Assembly (NCBI RefSeq): GCF_036370855.1
Contig: NW_026991408.1
Span: 1 to 64,000, forward strand
Origin: Dromaius novaehollandiae
Lineage: Eukaryota > Chordata > Aves > Casuariiformes > Dromaiidae
Direction: 5' to 3'
DNA: 64,000 bases
The stretch's first letter is position 1. Each line of letters opens with the position of its first letter. The notes under the pieces are model-generated. The model ran no database searches. It was given only the letters and a program-made list of their open reading frames with translations, and was not told the origin of the DNA. The translations under genes were made by a program, and so were the position numbers. Of this stretch, positions 34,701 to 49,700 are shown in pieces.

Positions 34701-37700
34701 AACATGGATTGATTGTGTTTTGTTAATGGACTGTTGTAAGTTAGTTTTTTCTGCCTCCAGTTTTGGCCCAATGGTGAGAAAGCAACTGTATTCTTATCTC
34801 TTAACACTGGATATTTGTGTTTTCCTCTTAGCAAGCTGGAGAGGCTGATCTATATACTCGGTAATACTGTTACAATGGGTGCTCTCTGAGCTTGAGCCCA
34901 ATAAAGAGCAGCTTGCTCTTTCTAAATCTGAAATTAGGTATCGTCTGAGGGAATTTGGAAGCTGGAGTTCTAATCGTGTCTGTATTGTAGCTAATTGCTG
35001 AGGGTATAGATGCAAACCAACAGCAGGGGTGTGTCTTTCTGTTGTTCTGATTTGGAAATTGTCTTGGGTAGAGGTGACATTGTGAAGTTTTACTTTGCTT
35101 TCAGGAAGGTCTTGTAAGAAGATGTTGTGTAGATCAGTACCGTTTTGAGGAGAAGTCCTGGTAGATTTTATGCGTCATTCCTATTCTGAGCTTCTGGATA
35201 CTCATCCAGTTAAAGAATGAAGGGATGAGTGGGCCCTCAGCCTGGTAAGTATGTAACAGTAACCCCAGTGCTCTGCTGTTCATTAGTGACGCTGCATTTC
35301 AAAGAATTAACTTTAGCAATCAGTTGTGAAGCATCTTCCTGAACTACCAGATGACTCCACTCCAGTCAAAAGCTAAGAGTGCACCCAGTGTTTGTCTTGG
35401 GGGTTACATGTGGCCAACCTCTAAGGATGTTTACTCTTTTGAGAGAAGAGGAGTCTGTTAGATGTCGCGCCATAGTTACTAAGCAAGCTTCTGAATGAGC
35501 TTCTAAAAATAGCATCTCTTTCCAAGAAGATGAGGTGCTGCATAATCGGGGCCAAAACCAAGATGGGGAACAGGAAGGGAAGTAAATCATTGTTCAGATA
35601 ATTCTATTTTGAAATTAAATAAACCTCTTTGAGAGCTGGTTGGAACAGCTGCATTGCCGTTTCTAGTGCTTCTGACTGTCAGCTTTGACGATGGTCCTGT
35701 GCAGCTTTAAGAATCCATAATGATATGAGTTATGCTATTATTCCTTGGAGAGAGATCAAAAAATCCATACCTTCAGGATATTTTTCATCTGAACATGGAT
35801 TTTCCTCTGAGGTCTTTAGTCAGAACTTCCATGAAAAATAATTTTGCTCAAGAGCGTTGTAATAGATTAATTTAGTTCCTATAGAGATTTGCTTGCAATT
35901 TTCTGTTATGGAAGTAACCAGGTTACTTCAAGAAAATCCTTTGTTCATCTGCTCACAACTTTGAGGTTTAAGCTAGTTTACATAGTCTTATGTTTTATTG
36001 GGAGAAGTAGGTGGAAGCTCTGCTGTCTAGATCAAGAGATCGCTCCTCGCCTCCTTAGTTAGATGTCATGTCTGGCCCAAGACGAGCCTTTTCTCATCCT
36101 TTTATTTATAATCCTGAATGACCTTTTTTGTGCCACGTTATTCTTTCTCAGGTAAATGGGGTCATGTTCAAAACTGTTACGGTTTTTAATCATTCTCCAT
36201 CTGTTGTGCTTTACAGTAACTTCTGGTAACAAAGCTGGAGAGAGCCTGTTCCTACTTAATTTGCCTCAGAACTGGATTTTGACATGCAGCAACTGACTGG
36301 ATGCTTTAGCCTTGCAAATGCATGCTGGGATTTACTGGCCTTCTTGGTCCTTTCTAATTCTGATCAGTTACAAGTCTCTCTTAGATTGTTCAATGACATT
36401 CGTGACCATATCATTGACCTCAGAAAGGTATTTTTCACAAACATGAATGACATAGTGGTCATGCTACTTGTGGTTGTACATGAAGCCAAAGTAATTGCTT
36501 TTTGAATAGGGTTTTTTTACTGTAGGCAGTTTTGGTGACTGCTTAGTGGGAAATAAGAAGAAATGATCATTCCCAGGATACTAAGCCAAAGCCAGACTTA
36601 TTGTATCCTTTTGGAAAAGTAGGTTACCGGTGCTCGGTTCAAAAATAATGCAGGTTCCAGCAGTGAATTTTGACATGCAGTTGTTGAAAATATAGAAGGT
36701 GCTGATTTAGTACCTGCAGACAAAATAATAATCAAAAATAACAAAATGAACGAAACATTCATAGTAGCCAAATAAACATACAGGCAGATGAAACTCTAGG
36801 CTGTCAGACAGTTGTGGTTTTGTTTTGTTTTTTGCTTCGTGGTCCTAGTCTCCAAATATATGTAGAGAAGTTGTTTGTGTCTTTCAGAATTGTTTGGTGA
36901 CAGGTGGGTTTGGGATAGAAAGTTTCTGTGAAGTTTTATGGGAACTGCCTCTTGGGACAGCAGGAAATGGGGAGGCTTTCTGCAGAACTGAGGAAATCAT
37001 ATATATTTCTTCTTTTCTCCAGCCTTCTTCAGTAGCCCTTCTATGGAGATCTCCTCTGGGGCAGGCAGGAGGGAAACCAACCTGAAAAACTCCTTAGGGG
37101 GAGTAAAAGTTGCAATTGTGATCGAGTACGTACTGCTTTTCACAAAGTGCACAAAAAAGGTGGAAGGGTGGCTGGAATGTTAGAAAATCAGGTAATGACT
37201 TCCTGTGCTGCTTCAGTCCCAGTATTTTGTTCTGGGCAGAAGAACAGCTGTTAGAAGATACGCTTCTGTCATGTGACACTTTTACCTTTGAACACCAAAC
37301 TGTAATGTCATAAGTGTAATGGCATATTTATTTTCTGTTCCTGGGGTTTAAATGCACCTAGTCAACATTTTTGCAAATTAGTTCTTCTCGGCACAACCTC
37401 ATGGTTTCTGAAGGATCTTCATTCTGTAAAGTGCTGAGGGTGATTGCTGTCTGTTAGATATTGGTCAGTTCTTTACATGCTAGACAAAGCTAACTTCTTT
37501 CCCCCTGTAAATACTTGTATATACTGAGGTCATCCTATCCAGGGGACTTGCACTTCTTTCTTTGTTTTGTAAGTGCCAATTGTCACACTTGCTAGTGGAA
37601 ATTAGATTTGCAACTCATGGGTTGCATATATGCAACTCATCTTCAAGAATCTAATTACAAAACCACTGTATTTGCAAGTTTCTACTACTGGCAATTTGGG

Positions 37701-40700
37701 CTTTCTCTGGGGGTAGAAAGATTTCCCCCCTCCCCCCCAACTCTAAATACATGTCAACAAATGCTTTTAAATACAGAAATCTGGGGGGTTTTTGTTTGTT
37801 TGTTTGTTTTAGTTTTCCTAGTTGTCTTTTTACATTTTGAATATTGTAAGGACAAGGTTTTGGAAGATTAGTTTCCTTCGGTGATTAAGAGCAATTGAAT
37901 GATTTTGTGCTCATTAAAGGTTGCAATGTGTGTGTATCTAAGGACTGCTTCTTCATATATATATATATATATATATTTATATATTTATATATTTATATGT
38001 ATATATATCTAAAAATAGCAAACATTCTATCATACTGATGCTTTGCAACAGGTCTTAGAAAGAAAGAATATTAATGTAATTGGGAAGATTGAGTATAAAT
38101 GAAAGTGAAATAACATTAATGCTAACTTAGTACATGGGAGACACCACTATTGGGTTGAATTTGAGAAGGGGGACCCTAGTAAATACCCCACGGCCTGTAG
38201 CACTTGGGCCTTTCCTTGACAACCTTGTTTCCTGCCTTTATAAGGTCATGTTCAGTCTAACCAGTCTGTGGTTTCATCTGATGGGATAACAGAGTTGTGA
38301 GCAGATGTAGAAACTGCGCCGCAAGTGAGAATTTGAAGCTTTAAAATCCAGCGGTTAGGTAACCTGCCTTCTACATCTGCATTCTGCTTTTACTGAGTTG
38401 CACATGGGCCTGTTGGCTGAGCACAAGGTTCTTAAAAGGTTTGAACTTGTTTCTGGAAAGTGAAATAGCAAAATAAGTGGGTAAATAAATGTATGAACCA
38501 AACTGAGTTAAGGAGAGGTCTGATGCAAGCCCTGACAGTATCCTTTCCAGAGTAAACACCTGCAAAAGTCAGATTCAGAACTTTTTTTTTTTAAGTAAAA
38601 CCAGAATAGAAAAGGTAAAACCATGCAGGTGTTTCAGCAGTGTTTGGGTAACAAATAGTAATTAGACGGCATCTATTTTTGCATCTCACCCCATGGTGAC
38701 CTTTGTGAAAGGAAGAAGCCTTTAAATAAAAGCTCGTGTCAGACGTATATGAATCTTTTATTTTTAAGTATTTGTATGCAATATGAAGATGGAGAATTCT
38801 GTTTAAAATGCTCGAAGTCTTTCTCTGAATTTACCAGTTTTAGATTCCTCTTCATGTAAATATTTTATGTAGTATACTATAGTGACACCTTTTCTTCCAT
38901 GAGCATGTCAGGGCTACCCTCCAGATTTGTTTTTTGTCCAGAACTCACCTTGATTGTTTTGTTTTGTTTTCCACACTTTGCTAGGGAGAAAGCTTAACTT
39001 TCACAACGATATTTACTGACATTATTAACTTTTCTGTGAGATAGACTACTATGAGGCTTGAAAACAGAATTGCACAAGTGCTTTTAGTGTATACAAACAC
39101 TGAAGCAAAGGGAGTACTTACAAGTATATAAGCTGTCTCTCCCGGTGCTTCTTAACAGATAGGCTCATACGTGTTTTCACTAAGGCTGGTTTGGGGTAAC
39201 TTTGTTGTTTTTCAGGTTTTAGGAGTGTTTGGTATATGATCATAATGTGTTTTTGACTGTTGCTTTAAAGCTGCAAATTAGAACCATTTAAAGACTGCGT
39301 TTCACGTGTTAGGTGCCTTTCTTCCGTTGTCACCTGGGATTTGCAATAGTTGACTAACAGTGAGTGTTTCATACATGCGTAAGTCAATTGTCAGTAACTG
39401 TGGTTTTGGTATAAGGTATTATTTTAGATTAAACTCTGAATTTGCTTGCCTCTCTGGCCAGGCATAGCTGCTCGTTCAATCCTGTAAATTCTTCTAGAAA
39501 ATAATTTGTGTATATTAAGTGGTCTTTTGGAAAAGCAAATAGTCTTTAGAGCATAACTTCTGCATTTACTGAATACATTGAAATTGTGGTAGCAAGAACT
39601 CTGTTTGTGTAGAGGTGTGCTTTTCACCCTGCAGTTTTGTGGTTCTGGAACTACAGTGATGAGCTACTGGCATGAGTTCAGAACTGTTCCTACTCAAAAA
39701 AGGAATGAAGTACTGGGAAGCTGTTTAATTGGAGCCAAGAGACTTGGAACTGATTTTATGGAAACAAATTATTGCTGTCTTCTTTCACTCAAGTGGCCTT
39801 TAGGATTAATAATTATACAGAGTTCCACCTTCCTTAGGTAGATGTGGCAGAGATGGCTGGTGGGATTCTGTATGCGTTAGAACGCCTTTAGTCTTCCTCT
39901 CTGCAAGAAGAGGCTTCATTCTTTTTCTCATTTTTAGCTCAGCAACCTACTTGCTAAGAGCACTTGCTTTCCTGCTTCAGAACCTGTAGCTGCGTGCATG
40001 CTTATTTCAAGATGCATCCTCCACAGCTCCAATGTATTCTCTGTTGTAGTACTTGAAGAGGCAGGGAAGATGTCAGGTGAGCAGGATGCAAAAAAATAGG
40101 GACCAAGACAAGCCGTATAGAAATGCGGTGAGTATTCCTGATTGGGTGTGGGAGAGGTTCATGAGATAGTCATCACGGCTTGAAATTGTTGGGAGAGCGG
40201 GTACTGGAACTAGCACTGGGCTGTTGCTTTTGTGATCTGCTATTGAAATATCTGGAAGGGTAAGGAAAAGGGGAATATAAGGATTTCATAGTGGGAGTGA
40301 TGGTGAAATTAACAGGTGAAAAGGGAAGAAAATAAGGAAACTGAAAGCCATCGCAAGTTCAGGGATTGAATGCCAATATCTGAACTCAGAAGGAAATACA
40401 GTCTAGCACTTAGAGGAAGGATTGGGAATTGGGATTTCAAAGCTCTGTGCCTTGATGTCCCAGAAAATCCCTGGTCTTGGGCAGCTCACCGTCTCTGTGC
40501 TTATATCTCACCTACTTGTAGCATGCTTGTTCTCCTGACTCCCTGAATTAGAGAGGTGCTCTCTAGTGCTTTTTAACACCTCTCATTCACAGGACCGTAA
40601 GCATGCATTGAAAGATTCATCTGCTCATGGCAGTAAGTTTGGTGTTCTTGGAAGAAGCGTGCTGCTTTTACGCAGAAGTAAGCCTCGTATGGCATTTACA

Positions 40701-43700
40701 GCTAACGTACGCTATGTGCACGTTATTGTGTGCTCGAAGATGAGGCAGGTCTCTGTTCTTGGTGGTGTAATGAAGAAACTACTTGGAGTAAGCGGCTGTT
40801 TGGGTTACGTTTCTGTGTTCATATGTAGCTTATTGCTTATCTGGTTGCATTCTCTGTCTCAGCGTTCAGAATATTTCAGCGTGTGTTGCTTTCAGTTACC
40901 AGCAGGCCCTGTGGCTGGTGCGGGAGACCCTTGCCGCCCGGCGTGCGTGCCCTGCGGAGGCAGTCCCTGTGCAGGAGTGTTTACATCTTGCAGCGAGCCC
41001 ACGTGCTCCAGGGAGTGGCAGGCAGGCGTGACAAGGCGACCGATCTGCAGTGCTGTGTGCAAAATGAGCGTGGAGCGATGCGCTCCTGCAGCATTTATTC
41101 CACAGCTCCGTACTTGCTTGGTTTTTATTAATATGTGACTGAAGTTGAGAAATGGTAGTTTCTCCCTTTCAGGAACAGGTCCTGGATTCTTTTAAGGAGA
41201 CGGTCTTAGGTTTTGGAGTCTGCCTGATACAAGATTCATCTGGTAGAAACAATGCTTTTGGATTTGTGGTGTAATTCTTTTGTATTGCTTTATCACTGCC
41301 TTTTCCTGTTTTCTTGGCATCATTGCTGCAACTGGAAAGAGCAGACAGGCAAGGGGAACGTGAGGAAAGGCTGCACTGACCCCTTCCACAGTGTGCAGTT
41401 GCATTTGCTTACAGCAGTTGTGAACTGCAGCCCGAGTTTGTATATGTTGAAATTGACTCGCTAGAACATAACATGTTATGTTGAAAACTTGAATGGCCTT
41501 CTGTTCACAAAATGTACACTATCTTCATTGTTTAATAGCGAGGATCATCGAATGGAAACCAAACAAAAAATTGAGAAACAGTTTCTCTTAATCCTTGCTT
41601 CTTTTTATCACGTTCCAACTTGCCTGTAGACATGTAAAGACAATTTTCCTATTCCAAGTCAGTTACAATAAATAGTAAAATAATGCAGTTCTGGTAAACA
41701 GTGAGTACTGTCACAGCTTTCAGTAATATTCACAGGGTAGGTATCTAGTACTTGGTATTTTTACATCTATAAATCCTATCAACTGTCTAATGTTAGAGAG
41801 AGCTCTTTCAAATATAGGTGATGGTTGTCATCCCCATCCCACCCCTTGCCCGGTCATCAGTAGCGGGTCTATATTCTCAGCTTCTGGACCTAGGAAAACT
41901 AGTCATTTGAAGAAAAGTTTGAAATGTTTCAGCTTTTACGCTTGCTGATTAAAAGGCAGTTAACATTAAGAAGGTGCTTTGATGATATCTGTTTGAGGTA
42001 GTAACTCTCAATGTGCGAACTTCCACGCAGGTAGCAGATTACCAAGGTGCAGAACCCGCCGTTTTGGGAGGTCAGGCTGGCCCCGCTCCCAAAGGGGAGT
42101 TGGTGTATTTTTGTTTGTTGCGTACTCTGATACCTTAATATATTTCCTGTTTGTAGGTCTGGTCACACAGGGTAGTGGCAAGTGGCACCTCTAAGTCCCC
42201 ACTTTAATAGGTGTTTCATGGCAAACTGACAGATAATGGTCTCCATATGTGTGGTTTAAGATCCTCAAACTAAACCTCTGGTTCAGTAGCTGAAATTTGC
42301 TTGGTGGTCCATCCTGTAAGTAGCTGAATTAAGAATTTATAGAGCAGAAGATGAAGACAGGCACTGTTTTGAGAAAATATTTGAAATCAACATGCAAGAA
42401 AAGCTTTGCTATGTTGCTTTCCTATTCCTTGTTGTTGTTGTTGTTGTTGTTGTTATTAACAAGTACTGTTGAAATCTTATATTGGGCCTAAGCTAAATCC
42501 AGTAATAGTATCGTTTATTTCTTGGCACTGCTAAACTTTTCTTGTTCAGTAGTGTAGCACCTTTTCAGTTACAGTATACCGGTTTTTGTAGTACTTCCTT
42601 GTCTCAAAGCTTTGGCAGAGAGAAATTGTTACAGAAAACATAGAGTTATTACAGGCACCTTTGGAGTGGAATAAAATAGTTACTTTCTAGCATACGGCAA
42701 CATTAACAATGGTTTAGAGAAGGAAGCAACAAAGGACATACTCTGTCCAAGCTACAGAGGGACTTGAAGAGTAGAGAACGTAATTGCCTGAGTTGAGATT
42801 GCACTAGGAAAACTGGATCAACATAAAAACGTGTTACAGTAGATGATTAGGACTTACATTTCTACAGACTGCCTGAAGAAAAACTGTCTTAATGTGAACA
42901 GGGTACATTTAATGTCGTGTTGCAATATTGCCTCGGTTTGCTGTACCAAAAATTGCCATTTAATGAATAAATAACTTCTTGTAGAACCAACATGTTCTTT
43001 GTTGTCTTGCACCGTAGGTCTGTACTATTTTGCTTGTAATCCAGTATTCTGCACCTTTTCTTCTTTCAGAGTTTGTCCCCCCCACCCCTCCCCACCCCCC
43101 ATTTTTCTTATTTTCTGTTGCCTCTGTCAGTGAAAACCTTTAAAATGCAAGTCAGGTCTTCATCTCTTAAAGGCAAAATCTAAAGTGAATTAAAAAGAAA
43201 ACCTTACATTTTAGCAAGAATCATGTAGTAGAGAGTCAGTTGTTAAGAAAACTGTCCTTGACTTTCAATAGTGTCACCTAGATGGCTATTAATTTCATTA
43301 TTCTTTGAAGTGTAGCAGTCAGTAAAGGCTGTGGTCCCTCAGCAAGAAATGCTTTTTTGGGGGTAACTTTGCTGGGAGCCGTAGGAGAGGGAACAACAGG
43401 GAGCTGCCTTTGGTTGCTCTGAGAGAAAGCTTGTTCTGGCACCGTACGAGTCGGCAGTGCTTCTAGCTGTTCAGCGCTATTTCAGACTGTGGCCGTTGTG
43501 AATGAATGAAGTCTACATATTAGAGATGACTCTGACCTCCTGTCAGTAGTTTCAGTGAAGCTGAACTTATTCCTTAGCCAGGCACGGAGGTGGTGGTGAG
43601 GTGGAACTGATGGGGTGGGATTCATCTGGCTGCGTGCAAGTCTCTGGAGGTGGTAGAGGCTCTGTCCTGCTGCAGTTTCCTTGCAGAGGCCATAGGCATC

Positions 43701-46700
43701 ACTGCTGGTTCTTGTGCAAGTAAGTGGCACGCCTTCCTTCGGGGAAAGTGGCTAGTTGTCAGAAAGGGACTTGAGTGAGTCCAGAAGCCTTGCTTAAACT
43801 CCACAATGCTTGGGGCAGAATTACAGACCTCACATGCTTCTGCTCATCCAGAGAGACTTCTAAATGAGTTTGGGAGGAAGTTAGTCTGCATTTGTACTAG
43901 AAAAATAAACATGTAAAAATAATTTTTTTGCTTGAGTATGTCTTTAGGGTAGTTTGAATAATAGTTTATAGAGTAGACCTCTCTTTGTGCTTTGATACAA
44001 GCAGCAGATTTGATGCACTAAAGTTTTGATTTCATGTAGATTTGTCCTTTGTTTCCCCATAACTCTTTCATCCTGCTGTAGCTGTATACTATAGCTATTA
44101 TATATACTAGTTGCATTTCCTTTTTAGCAATTATTTGTTAGAAGAACAAATATGGGTATGTTACTTGGCAGGGGCAAATCCTTTAGAATCTTTTCATGCT
44201 TTGATCATAGTTAAATGTTTAGTGTTAATATCCATGCCTTCAAATTTAAAACTACTTTTTCATTGCAGGATGAACAATTCTTAGGTTTTGGTTCAGATGA
44301 AGAGGTCAAAGTACGAAGCCCCACCAGGTCCCCCACAGGTACGTTCAAGTATCAGCATTGGATGCTGACTTTGTATTTTCCTTTGTGATGGTTTTGTCAT
44401 GTCTCTCTTGTTTGTTGCAATAGTTATTTTCCAGAAGAATCTCAGCAAAACATGCTTTTCCCTTGAGGAAGCTCAGTCTCTTCAAATCTCATACACATAA
44501 AAGTCATAGCAGTCTTTGGATTAAACTTACTCAGTTTTAGACGTTTGCTGTCATTGTGGTCTCTTTAGGTCTGATTTGTTGTGGAGTAGGGGAACGCTGA
44601 GTGAAAAAGAGAGTGATACTAAAGAAACTAGCACGCATAACCTGATGTTAGCATTTTAGAGAGGCAGTCATTTTAATGATAAGGATCTAGTTTAAGGAGT
44701 GTGTTCAACTGTGGGTAGATGTAAGTAGTTGCAGGGAAAAATAGGTGTATGTAGTTTGTTAGTGAAAACTTGTGTCAGTTCTTGGGCTCAAAAGTAAGCA
44801 TTATTTCTTATGAAAATTTCTTCTAAGATATAGTTGCAACAATCTAGCCTTCAAAAAAAAAAAAGCAAAAACAAACAAATGAAATGCCCCTCGCCACCAA
44901 AAAAAAATGTTTTGAATTTTTTCATACCTTGCAATATATTAATTATCTGCTGTAAGTGAAACTTTGTTGTTGAAGAAATGAAACAAATGTGGAAGACTTA
45001 AGGATAAGCTGTAGTAAATTGTATTTTTAGCTTTCAAGATGTATGATCAAATCATGGTTGGACTGCAAGCAAATGAGTTTAGTCTTGATTTAGATTCTTG
45101 TGAATAAGTGTTCTCACCACAATACTCTACTCAGTTTGGCCTTGCCAGCAAATTCTGTTGTGGAGAGCCTTGGTAATAGGGTGGTTCAATGAAGAAAGTA
45201 GCACATTGTCAGAAATATGTGAAGACCCAGAACGGGAATAGCTGGGTTAGTGGGTATGGATTGAAATGCATCGGTAGAGGTGAGTAATCAAGTCTTGCAC
45301 ATCTGCTTCATGATTCTAAGTGCAATCCCGAGTACTAAATAGATTTGAAAACTAAAAACAACCTTTTTAGTAAATTATCTTACATCAGCCTCCCCCTGCG
45401 CGTTGTTCTTGCCTTCTGACCTATCTGTTAGCAGTGCAGATGGATGGTACTAGAGAAGAGTTTTGGTTTTTTTTTTTTCCCCCTCTAACTGGCTGTGATC
45501 TGCTAACAACTCTTTTAATGTGTTTGAAACATCATACATGCCTTTAGGAGTTATTGCTCCCTTTTATAGTTAAGTTGATGCTGGTTTTGAGAGATTGCAT
45601 ATATAGTTTTTGTAAACAGGCAAGCGTCCTTTTTAAAAAAAAATTATTTAAATCACATTTTATGTGGAAGAAGAGGTTTCTTGTGAGGGAACTCTTTACA
45701 GGTATTATGATAAAACTGTATTTTTATTTATTGATGGACTGAAATGTTTTGGCAAGTTGTGCAGGTAGTGTGATTTATACTGAGTACATTCTTGTGTGCA
45801 TCTGGATAATGCTGATCCAGCAGTCGGGGAAACTTAACGTGTGATCTGCATTCTCTACTTCCCTCTCAGTTAAGTCTAGTCCACGAAAACCTCGCGGGAG
45901 GCCCCGAAGCAGTTCTGACCGAAGTTCAGCTGTATTGTCAGACTCGTCATCAGTGTGTTCCCCTTCGAGCAAGTCTGAAACCACATCCATGGAAAAAGTA
46001 AAGAAGAAGGAATTGAAAAGTGGGGAAAAAAGACGAGGAAGACCTCCAACGCTTACTAGCGTGAAGTTCAAATTGTCACAAGTAAAGGACGCATCAGATG
46101 TTCAGAAGGGAAGTAAAGAAGAAAAAGAAAGTCTGAAAAAAATTAAAAGGTCACCGTCCACTACATTTCAGCAAGCAACAAAAATCAAGAAATTAAGAAC
46201 TAGTAAGCTCTCCCCACTAAAATCTAAGTTTAAGCCTGGGGCAAAACTTCAGATTGGGAGGAAAAGTGTTCAGATCGTACGCAGGAGAGGTAGGCCGCCG
46301 TCTTCTGAGCGTTTAAAGACTTCCTCGACCTTAGTCGTTAATTCACAGCTGGAGAAACCCCAAAGGATACGTAAAGAGAAGGATGGCACGCCACCTCTTA
46401 CAAAAGAAGAAAAGACTGCTGTCAGACAGAGTCCACGCAGGGTTAAGCCTGTTAGGATTATACCTTCCACAAAAAGGACAGATGCAGCAATTGCAAAGCA
46501 ACTCTTGCAGAGAGCTAAAAAGGGGGCACAAAAAAAGATTGAGAAAGAGGCAGCTAAACTACAGGGCAGAAAGGGGAGAACCCAGCTAAAAAATATCCGA
46601 CAGTTCATCATGCCAGTTGTGAGTGCTATCTCTTCACGTATAATTAAAACACCTAAGCGGTTTATTGAAGATGAAGACTATGATCCTCCTATTAAAATAT

Positions 46701-49700
46701 CCAGACTAGAATCCACGCCAAACAGCAGGTTCAGTGCTACATCCTGTGGTTCCAGTGAAAAATCCAGTGCTGCTTCTCAGCATTCATCTCAGATGTCTTC
46801 AGACTCTTCACGGTCCAGTAGCCCTAGCGTTGATACATCTACAGACTCTCAAGCTTCTGAAGAGATGCAGACGCTTTCTGAAGAACGGAGTAATACTCCC
46901 GAAGTTCACACACCTCTGCCTGTTTCTCAGTCCCCTGAAAATGATAACAGCGACAGGAGAAACAGAAGATTTTCAATAACAGAGAGAAGTTTTGGCCAGA
47001 GGACTGCTAAAAAGCTGTCAGCCTTACCAAGTGTGCCGCAGCAGCAGTCCTCCTCTTCTCCTCCTCCCCCTTTGCTCACTCCTCCCCCACCGCTGCAGCC
47101 TGCTTCCAGCATCTCAGACCATACCCCTTGGCTTATGCCTCCAACCATACCGTTAGCCTCACCGTTTCTTCCTACTTCTGCTGCACCGATGCAAGAGAAA
47201 CGGAAATCAATTCTGCGAGAGCCAACATTTAGGTGGACCTCTCTAAAGCATTCCAGGTCAGAACCGCAGTACTTCTCATCAGCAAAATATGCCAAAGAGG
47301 GTCTTATTCGCAAACCAATATTTGATAACTTCAGACCCCCACCACTGACACCAGAGGATGTTGGCTTTGCATCTGGCTTCTCACCGCCAGGTGCTACAGC
47401 TCCAGCACGCTTGTTTTCTCTGCATTCTGGAACAAGATTTGACATGCACAAGAGAAGTCCTCTGCTGAGAGCTCCAAGATTCACTCCAAGCGAGGCCCAC
47501 TCCAGAATCTTTGAATCTGTAACTTTGCCCTCATCGGTTGGTCGAACCACTGCAGGAACTTCTGCAACAGGTGTATCTTCTAGAAAACGAAAGAGGAGAG
47601 TGTTTAGTCCTATCCGATCAGAACCCAGATCTCCTTCGCATTCCATGAGGACAAGAAGTGGGAGACTTAGTACCTCTGACCTGACAACTCTCACCCCACA
47701 GTCTTCTGTCTCTTCCTCATTAACTAGCATTTCTGTTAGTTCTCTTGCCACTAGTGCCTTAAATTCAACTTTTACTTTTCCTTCCCATTCCCTAACGCAG
47801 TCTGGGGAATCAGCAGAGAGAAGCCAGAGACCAAGGAAGCAGACTAGCACTCCAGCAGAGCCTTTCTCATCTAGTAGTCCTACTCCTCTCTTTCCCTGGT
47901 TCACGTCAAGTCCCCAGACAGAGAGAGGGAGAAACAAAGACAGGGCTACAGAGGAACTGTCCAAAGATAAAGATGCTGACAAAAGTGTGGAGAAGGACAA
48001 GAGCAGAGAGAAAGACAGAGAGAGAGAAAAGGAAAACAAACGGGAGTCAAGGAAAGAGAAAAGGAGAAAAGGGTCAGAAATTCAGAGTAGCTCTGCTTTG
48101 TTTCCTGTAGGTAAAATGCCCAAAGAAAAAGTTGTCAGTGAAGATGTTGCAGCATCATCTTCTGCAAAAAAAACTGCCGGACGGAAAAAATCTACAGCAA
48201 TAGATCCTGTGGCAGATGTTTCCACTGCTGCTCTGGTAGACACGACAACCATCAAAACCAAAACCAAGAAAGGTAGAGGGGGGTTAGACAAATCAGATCT
48301 GGACCTCAGCCCCACTGTGCCATCTTTGGAGAAGGAAAAAGCTCTGCGTCTTTCCACTCCTTCGTCAAGCACTGTCAAACATTCCGCTTCCTCCATCAGC
48401 TCTATGTTGGCTCAAGCAGACAAACTGCCAATGACTGACAAAAGGGTAGCCAGTCTCCTGAAAAAGGCAAAAGCCCAGCTGTACAAGATCGAGAAGAGCA
48501 AGTCCCTCAAACAAGTAGATCAGCCAAAAGCACAGGTATCTCTTTTTTCAAGTTTTTTTTGCTAGAGTGCATCTTATTTTGAACTTTCACTGAAAATCAC
48601 TAGTAGCTTTCATATCTGAAAAGTGAAGAATTAACATACCAAGCTAAGTAGCTGTTAGTGCAACAGATGGTAAATGATCTGAAAATGAGAAGCACTGGGC
48701 AGAAGTTGAGGGGGAGAGAAAGCTGCTGTAGCCAGCTCAAGATGGAGCTGCCTGCATTTTTAGAGAACAGTTCAGACTAGTTGCTTATTAGGTTTCTCTA
48801 TATAAATCTAAGCAAAATTGACATCAAGAACAGTATGAGTTTATAAAAGCAAGCTTCTAGCAAATTGCTGTAGTCTTTTCTTGGTGTTGGATGTTTCTTG
48901 TAGACCCTTCTTATGTGTACAGCTGGCTTCTATAGGTAAAGGAGATTCTGCCCCCCACCTCACTAACTCTACATTGTGATGATCTGTTCCTTCTGGGAGG
49001 GAGTAAGATTCATTGGGAGTTTGGATTTGATTGGAAAACTGCTTCCCATTGCTTTCCTCTCTTCTCCCCCTCTTCCTCTCACCCCAAAAAGACCCTTTTC
49101 CGCAGTCCCTTTTAACTGCTAAAAAGGTAGGCATTTTATGGCATCGATACGCTCTCAGAGAATATTTCCTTTATAGTTAAACTATTAATTTCCTTTATGG
49201 CACCAGTGTTAAAATTACTAGTGTATATTTTAAATAGAAAACTTCAAAGCTTTCGTCCCTGAAATGAAGATATGCATGCTTCTGTATGTCTGGCCCGTTT
49301 ATATTAAGAAGCCCAGACCCTCACAATTAGCTGTTATGGGGAGTTTTTTTATTAGGAAGTTTTTCAGAATCATATGATGAAAACATGGAAAATTGCACTG
49401 AAGTGCTACGTTTCTTTTAACACTTCAGTAAACACAGCCCCCTCTTCTTAAAGGCTAGCAGCGACAAAGCTATCAAACAGCTCGATTTGCTTCTCTTCCA
49501 CCAGATCAATTAGTACTGAATGTTAGTTGTTTATCCTACTTCCAGTCCACTTTGAATTTCTGATACCAATGCCCTACTATGGCTTCATGAGTGAGCTCAG
49601 TTTCCAGTAGCTGGGAGGAAGTTACCTTCTAATTCCAAATTAGTAAGACTTCTTGTCCTTTCAAGCTTATCCTCTCTTGGATAACCGAGGCTTAGAAGGC

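Larger units (their letters stand above)
28787..44268 (+). other. KMT2A: KMT2A intron 1 (15.5 kb)
   Basis: The longest intron here. It starts inside the CpG island and soon turns AT-rich. It holds simple repeats: T runs at 31360-31380, 33067-33086 and 33089-33101; TTTG units at 37789-37810; AT-rich units at 37955-38009; TTG units at 42429-42454. A possible MIR-like fragment lies at about 40430-40560 and an unexplained open frame at 40689-41138. No RNA gene or alternative exon could be supported. Confidence 0.85.

Noticed and set aside
46927-48039. 370-codon open frame antisense to KMT2A exon 3
   Set aside because: The opposite strand is a proven coding exon. The antisense protein is a Leu/Ser-rich shadow of sense Ser/Lys/Glu codons.
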